Assembly: GCF_900465355.1 (NCBI RefSeq)
Contig: NZ_LS483254.1
Location: forward strand, 186,001-250,000
Source: Candidatus Bipolaricaulis anaerobius
GTDB taxonomy: Bacteria > Bipolaricaulota > Bipolaricaulia > Bipolaricaulales > Bipolaricaulaceae
Reading direction: 5' to 3'
DNA length: 64,000 nt
A program made the position numbers and the translations under genes. Below the pieces are notes generated by a model. That model was given only the letters and a program-made list of their open reading frames with translations. It ran no database searches and was not told where the DNA came from. Each line of letters begins with the position of its first letter. Position 1 is the first letter of the stretch. Positions 60,700 through 64,000 of this stretch are shown piece after piece.

Positions 60700-61388
60700 C
60701 GGCCCTCTACGCTGACCTCGGTCGGATCCGGTACGGCCCAGCTTGGGCGATCCAGCGCCGCCTCCAGCGCCTGCGGGAGGAGGGACGGGTCTCCGACGTC
60801 ATCCTCGTTCTCGAACACGAGCCGGTGATCACGATCGGCCGGGCGGGGCGCGGGGAGCACATCCTCGCCACCCGGGACGAGCTAGATCGGGCCGGGGTGG
60901 AGGTCGTCGCGATCGAGCGGGGGGGGGACGTCACGTACCATGGCCCAGGCCAGCTCGTCCTGTACCCGATCCTCGACCTGCGGGAGCGAGGGAAGGACCT
61001 CCACCTCTATGTGAGGGACCTCGAGGAGATCATGATCCGGGTCGCCCGTTCGGTTGGGGTGGAGGCGGTTCGCCGGACCGGGTTCCCCGGGGTGTGGCAC
61101 GATCGGGGGAAGCTCGGCGCGGTGGGGATCCACGTCCGGAACTGGATTACAATGCACGGGCTCGCCCTCAACGTGGACCTTGCCCCGGATGGGTTCCGGT
61201 GGATCGTCCCGTGCGGGATCGCGGGGGCGCAGGCGGTGTCCCTGTCCGATATCGTCGGGCATCCGGTGCCGATGGGGGGGGCGCGGGACGCGGCGCGCAC
61301 CGCGGTGGCGGACGTGCTGGGGGTCGAACTCGTCCCGGCTTTGGAGGAGGAGATCGCGGAGTGGAGGAGCGAAAGCCCGATTGGCTGA
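60696..61388 (+). CDS. lipB: Lipoyl(octanoyl) transferase LipB
   Basis: 230 residues. Moves octanoate from acyl-ACP to lipoyl-domain lysine. Motifs RGGDVTYHGPGQLVLYPILD, then Lys in DRGKLGAVGIHV and the catalytic Cys in IVPCGIAG. GTG start overlaps the carrier stop. Overlaps lipA by 28 bases. Confidence 0.95.
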   Translation: MTALYADLGRIRYGPAWAIQRRLQRLREEGRVSDVILVLEHEPVITIGRAGRGEHILATRDELDRAGVEVVAIERGGDVTYHGPGQLVLYPILDLRERGKDLHLYVRDLEEIMIRVARSVGVEAVRRTGFPGVWHDRGKLGAVGIHVRNWITMHGLALNVDLAPDGFRWIVPCGIAGAQAVSLSDIVGHPVPMGGARDAARTAVADVLGVELVPALEEEIAEWRSESPIG

Positions 61389-62227
61389 AGGTCACGGTTC
61401 CTACCGCCGCCGTGCCGGTCGCGCGCCGGGTGGGTGAGGTGCTGGACCAGCTCGGGATCCCCACCGTGTGCCGTTCGGCGCGGTGTCCGAACCTGCCGAC
61501 GTGCTTTGGGGCGGGGACGGCGACGTTCATGATCCTGGGCGATGTGTGCACGCGCACCTGCCGGTTCTGTGCGGTGACCCACGGCCGGCCCGCGGCCCCG
61601 GATCCGGGTGAACCTGCTCGCCTCGCACAGGCGGTGGCCGCCCTGGGGCTGCGCTACGTCGTCCTCACCTCAGTGGACCGGGACGACCTCCCCGACGGAG
61701 GGGCGGGCCACTACGCGGACGTGATCCGCTACCTCCGGGGGGCTGTGCCGACTGCGGTCGTGGAGGCCCTGATCCCCGACTTCGCTGGCGAGCAGGAGGC
61801 GCTGGCGGCGCTGATCGACTCCCGCCCCCACGTCGTGGGGCACAACCTGGAGACGGTGCGGCGGCTGACCTCGCTCGTGCGCGACCGCCGCGCCGGGTAC
61901 GACCTCTCCCTGTCCGTCCTCCGGACGGCGAAGGGCCTCGACCCGAACCTGGTGACGAAATCGACACTTCTCCTTGGGCTCGGGGAGAGGGAGGAGGAAG
62001 TCCAGGATGCGCTCGCTGACCTGCGTGGGGTGGGGGTGGACGTGGTTGTCCTCGGCCAATACCTGCGCCCGACGCCGCGCGAGCTCCCCGTGGCCCGGTA
62101 CGTGCCCCCGGACGAGTTCCGGTGGTGGGAGGACCAGGCCCGATCGCTCGGGTTCGCGGCCGTCGTCGCGGCGCCGCTTGCCCGCACCTCGTTCCGGGCC
62201 GCGGAGGCCTACGCCGCCCTGCGATGA
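61361..62227 (+). CDS. lipA: Lipoyl synthase LipA
   Basis: 288 residues, radical SAM. Auxiliary-cluster motif CRSARCPNLPTC (CX4CX5C) and SAM-cluster motif CTRTCRFC are intact, as is the C-terminal serine ligand segment APLARTSFRA (RTS). Inserts two sulfurs into the octanoyl chain. GTG start with GGAGGAGGAG upstream. ATGA overlap with the ligase gene. Confidence 0.95.
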   Translation: MEERKPDWLKVTVPTAAVPVARRVGEVLDQLGIPTVCRSARCPNLPTCFGAGTATFMILGDVCTRTCRFCAVTHGRPAAPDPGEPARLAQAVAALGLRYVVLTSVDRDDLPDGGAGHYADVIRYLRGAVPTAVVEALIPDFAGEQEALAALIDSRPHVVGHNLETVRRLTSLVRDRRAGYDLSLSVLRTAKGLDPNLVTKSTLLLGLGEREEEVQDALADLRGVGVDVVVLGQYLRPTPRELPVARYVPPDEFRWWEDQARSLGFAAVVAAPLARTSFRAAEAYAALR

Positions 62228-62943
62228 GGTTCCTCCTCGACCTCGAGTATCGCGACCCTCTTCTCAACCTCGCCCTCGACGAGGCGATCCTCGGCGCGGT
62301 GGCGCGGGAGGAGGTCCCTCCCACCCTCCGCGTGTGGCGCAACCCGCGATGCGTGGTCGTGGGCCGCGGCCAGAGGATCGAGGACGAGGCTGACCTTGAG
62401 GCGTGTGCTCGCCTGCGGATCCCGGTTCTCAAGCGGCCCTCCGGGGGAGGCGCGGTGTACCACCACGCGGGGAACCTCAACTTCTCCCTCACCCTCCCTC
62501 TCACGGCGCCCTGGACCTCGGTGCGGGAGTCGCAGGGCTACCTCACCGGGCTCCTCTCCTCCGCCCTCGAGGAGAGGTTGGGGATCGAGGCCGAACCGCG
62601 GGGGGGGGCGGTGTTCGTGGGGGAGGCCAAGGTCTCCGGGTCGGCCCAACTGCGGCGGAGGGCGCTCCTCCACCACGGGACGCTCCTCCTCTCCCCCGAC
62701 ACGGTCCCGATGGAGGCGCTCCTCCTCGCCCTGCGGGCGGGGTACGCGCCGCACGGCGTGCCCTCCCAGCCCGCTACGGGCGGTGACCTCTCCTCCCTCA
62801 CCGGGCATAGGGTGACGATCGAGGAGGGGATCCGCCTGATCCTCAGTGCGTTCCGTCCGCTCGGGCGGGCGGGGCTCGCTGCGATCTCGCTCCGGGAGTG
62901 GGCCCTCGCCGATGCCCTCTCCTCGGCGCGGGGAGGCTCCTGA
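62224..62943 (+). CDS. Lipoate-protein ligase A family protein
   Basis: 239 residues of the biotin/lipoate ligase fold: WRNPRCVVVGRGQR, KRPSGGGAVYHHAGNLNFS and the lysine/GSAQ segment KVSGSAQLRRRALLHHGTLL. Could use free lipoate with ATP, or move octanoyl/lipoyl between carrier proteins as LipM/LipL do. The C-terminal accessory domain of E. coli LplA is not evident. Last gene of the carrier-lipB-lipA run. Confidence 0.88.
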   Translation: MRFLLDLEYRDPLLNLALDEAILGAVAREEVPPTLRVWRNPRCVVVGRGQRIEDEADLEACARLRIPVLKRPSGGGAVYHHAGNLNFSLTLPLTAPWTSVRESQGYLTGLLSSALEERLGIEAEPRGGAVFVGEAKVSGSAQLRRRALLHHGTLLLSPDTVPMEALLLALRAGYAPHGVPSQPATGGDLSSLTGHRVTIEEGIRLILSAFRPLGRAGLAAISLREWALADALSSARGGS

Positions 62944-62946
62944 GCC

Positions 62947-63516
62947 GTGCTCGACCCCACCGATCTCGACACGATCCGGTGGCAGCTCGGCCGCCCGCCA
63001 GCCGGGGCCCTCGCCGTGGCCTGCCGCTGCCCGTACGGGCACCCCCAGGTGGTCCTCACCCACCCCCTCCACCGGCGGGGGGCGGAGTTCACCGTCTTTC
63101 CGACCCTGTTTTGGCTCTCGTGTCCGTTCCTCGTGACCGCGGTCGGGCGCCTGGAATCCGGGGGGGCCGTGAAGAGGTTCGAGGCCCGCCTCGCAACCGA
63201 TCCGGACCTCGCGGCGCGGTACGCCGCCGCCCACGATGCCTACCGACGGGAACGCCTCTCCCTCCTCTCCCGGGAGGAGAGGGAGTTCCTATCGAGGGTT
63301 GGGGCGGGGGGGCGTTTGGAGACAGGGATCGCCGGGCTCGGGAGCCCCCATCGGGTGAAGTGCCTCCACGCCCACCTCGCCCACTTCCTCGCCCGCGGCG
63401 GGAACCCGATCGGGGAGGCGGTGGCGGCGGAACTGCCCGCGCTCGCCTGTCCTCCCCAGCGGGTGGAGTGCGTGGCGGGGGCCCACGGGGCGGGACCCTC
63501 GGGTTGCCATCCCTGA
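62947..63516 (+). CDS. DUF501 family protein
   Basis: 189 residues, GTG start 3 bases after the ligase stop. Conserved features of the DUF501 group: CRCPYGHPQVVLTHP, FPTLFWLSCP and GLGSPHRVKCLHAHLAHFLA with GGNPIG. In some genomes these sit near cell-division or exopolyphosphatase genes; function unknown. Cys/His pairs suggest a metal site. Confidence 0.85.
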   Translation: MLDPTDLDTIRWQLGRPPAGALAVACRCPYGHPQVVLTHPLHRRGAEFTVFPTLFWLSCPFLVTAVGRLESGGAVKRFEARLATDPDLAARYAAAHDAYRRERLSLLSREEREFLSRVGAGGRLETGIAGLGSPHRVKCLHAHLAHFLARGGNPIGEAVAAELPALACPPQRVECVAGAHGAGPSGCHP

Positions 63517-63554
63517 ACTTCGTTCCCTATACTCCTCGTTGAAAGGAGGTATTC

Positions 63555-63824
63555 ATGGAAGACTATCTTACGTTTCGGAAGATGCTCACCCCGGTGGCGA
63601 TCCAGGTCATCTTCTGGATCGGTGCTCTGGCGTGCGTCGTATTGGGATTGGTGATGATCGTGACCGGCGCCTCGACCCACTACGGCGGCGGGGGGCAGGT
63701 GCTGTCGGGGGTCCTCACCCTCCTCCTCGGCCCGATCATGGTCCGGATCTCGTGTGAAGTACTGATCGTGGTGTTCCGCATTCTGGACACCCTGGTCGAG
63801 ATCCGGGACAAGCTCCAGAGCTGA
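63555..63824 (+). CDS. DUF4282-like small membrane protein
   Basis: 89 residues, perfect AAAGGAGG ribosome binding site. Two transmembrane helices (about 10-35 and 45-72) with a short glycine-rich loop, then a charged tail (EIRDKLQS). The pattern FRKMLTPVAIQVIFWIG and PIMVRISCEVLIVVFRI matches DUF4282. Followed by a strong terminator. Confidence 0.85.
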   Translation: MEDYLTFRKMLTPVAIQVIFWIGALACVVLGLVMIVTGASTHYGGGGQVLSGVLTLLLGPIMVRISCEVLIVVFRILDTLVEIRDKLQS

Positions 63825-63851
63825 ACTCGGAGGGCTCTCCCCGGTAAAGGA

Positions 63852-63876
63852 ACGGGGCCGCCCGAGGCGGCCCCGT
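63852..63876. terminator. Palindromic terminator, second copy
   Basis: ACGGGGCCGCC, CGA loop, GGCGGCCCCGT; 24 of 25 bases identical to 59366-59390. Lies between convergent genes and is followed by GATCTTGCTGCGTTTCTC. Confidence 0.8.
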
Positions 63877-63900
63877 GATCTTGCTGCGTTTCTCTAGCTT

Positions 63901-64000
63901 CTACGGGTCTGCCGTGACCGAGGGCGGGTGGTTCACGTTCTGGACCAGGATCACGAGCGAGTCGCGGACCAGTTCCCCGCACGGGTCCACCACGCACAGG
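63901..64000 (-). CDS. C-terminal end of an unidentified, possibly secreted protein
   Basis: 32 codons before a TAG, gene continuing beyond the right edge. The residues end DSLVILVQNVNHPPSVTADP, with two cysteines just before. The VxNVNxPP pattern resembles the edge between Ig/cadherin-like repeats of surface proteins. Too short for more. Confidence 0.45.
   Translation of the reverse strand, partial: LCVVDPCGELVRDSLVILVQNVNHPPSVTADP

Noticed and set aside
1-64000. tRNA, rRNA and CRISPR arrays
   Set aside because: No cloverleaf-like segments, rRNA-like sequence or spaced short direct repeats were seen on either strand by eye; a covariance-model scan could still find a missed tRNA.

Overview
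The window is 64 kb of GC-rich, densely packed bacterial chromosome. Many start codons are GTG or TTG, and many neighbouring genes overlap by 4 bases. The core genes (anaerobic ribonucleotide reductase, a probable tungsten aldehyde oxidoreductase start, glmU-prs-ctc-pth, clpC-radA-disA, mutS2, a ribE-ribBA-ribH run) fit an anaerobe from a deep, poorly sampled phylum. A Bipolaricaulota/Acetothermia-like lineage is my best guess, but this is inference from gene content only.

Layout. 1-16.4 kb: start of an aldehyde ferredoxin oxidoreductase-like gene, a PqaA-like hydrolase, mutM, an amidohydrolase, a Sua5-type tRNA-modification enzyme, a PfpI-family protein, an operon of TGS GTPase, M20 peptidase and membrane-anchored serine protease, mutS2, a secreted PHP-type metallohydrolase, glmS and an M3 oligopeptidase. 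16.6-26.3 kb: ribE-ribBA-ribH-hisS (no ribD in the run), yidC-jag, trkH, an ArsB/SLC13-like transporter, and rpsT-secF, where rpsT appears to start at ATT. 26.4-29.4 kb: a class III ribonucleotide reductase whose glycyl-radical tail is a separate 68-residue gene, followed by its activase. 29.4-30.4 kb: trpS.

30.4-44.3 kb is an accessory island and the most interesting part. It carries two cassettes with the same plan but unrelated products. Each has an FNR-like regulator (intact in cassette A, DNA-binding half only in cassette B), a pair of palindromic operators 22 bp apart, a tiny precursor-like peptide (A: C-terminal GCGYILCGACEKPQ; B: C-terminal TGHGHGHHCHASPD), a stem-loop, a radical SAM/SPASM enzyme and an MFS transporter. 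Cassette A also has a JAMM-type metalloprotease. The upstream flank of cassette A (part of trpS, the end of the regulator, the operators) recurs before cassette B with differences that are almost all synonymous. This suggests that cassette B arrived by recombination with a related genome rather than by a fresh tandem duplication. Between them lie an IS3-family element, an ABC-2 type transporter and a DUF4097-like protein. A decayed transposase closes the island.

44.3-55.3 kb returns to core genes: an ABC exporter, glmU-prs-rplY(ctc)-pth, clpC-radA-disA and a purine nucleoside phosphorylase. DisA has DRA where DGA is expected. 55.5-64 kb: a secreted UshA-like nucleotidase with a ComEA-like helix-hairpin-helix unit inserted in its phosphatase domain, a Nif3-like protein, an MFS transporter, a secreted protein, a free-standing lipoyl carrier with lipB, lipA and a lipoate-ligase homologue, DUF501 and DUF4282 proteins, and the tail of a secreted protein. 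No tRNA, rRNA, CRISPR array or known riboswitch was recognised.
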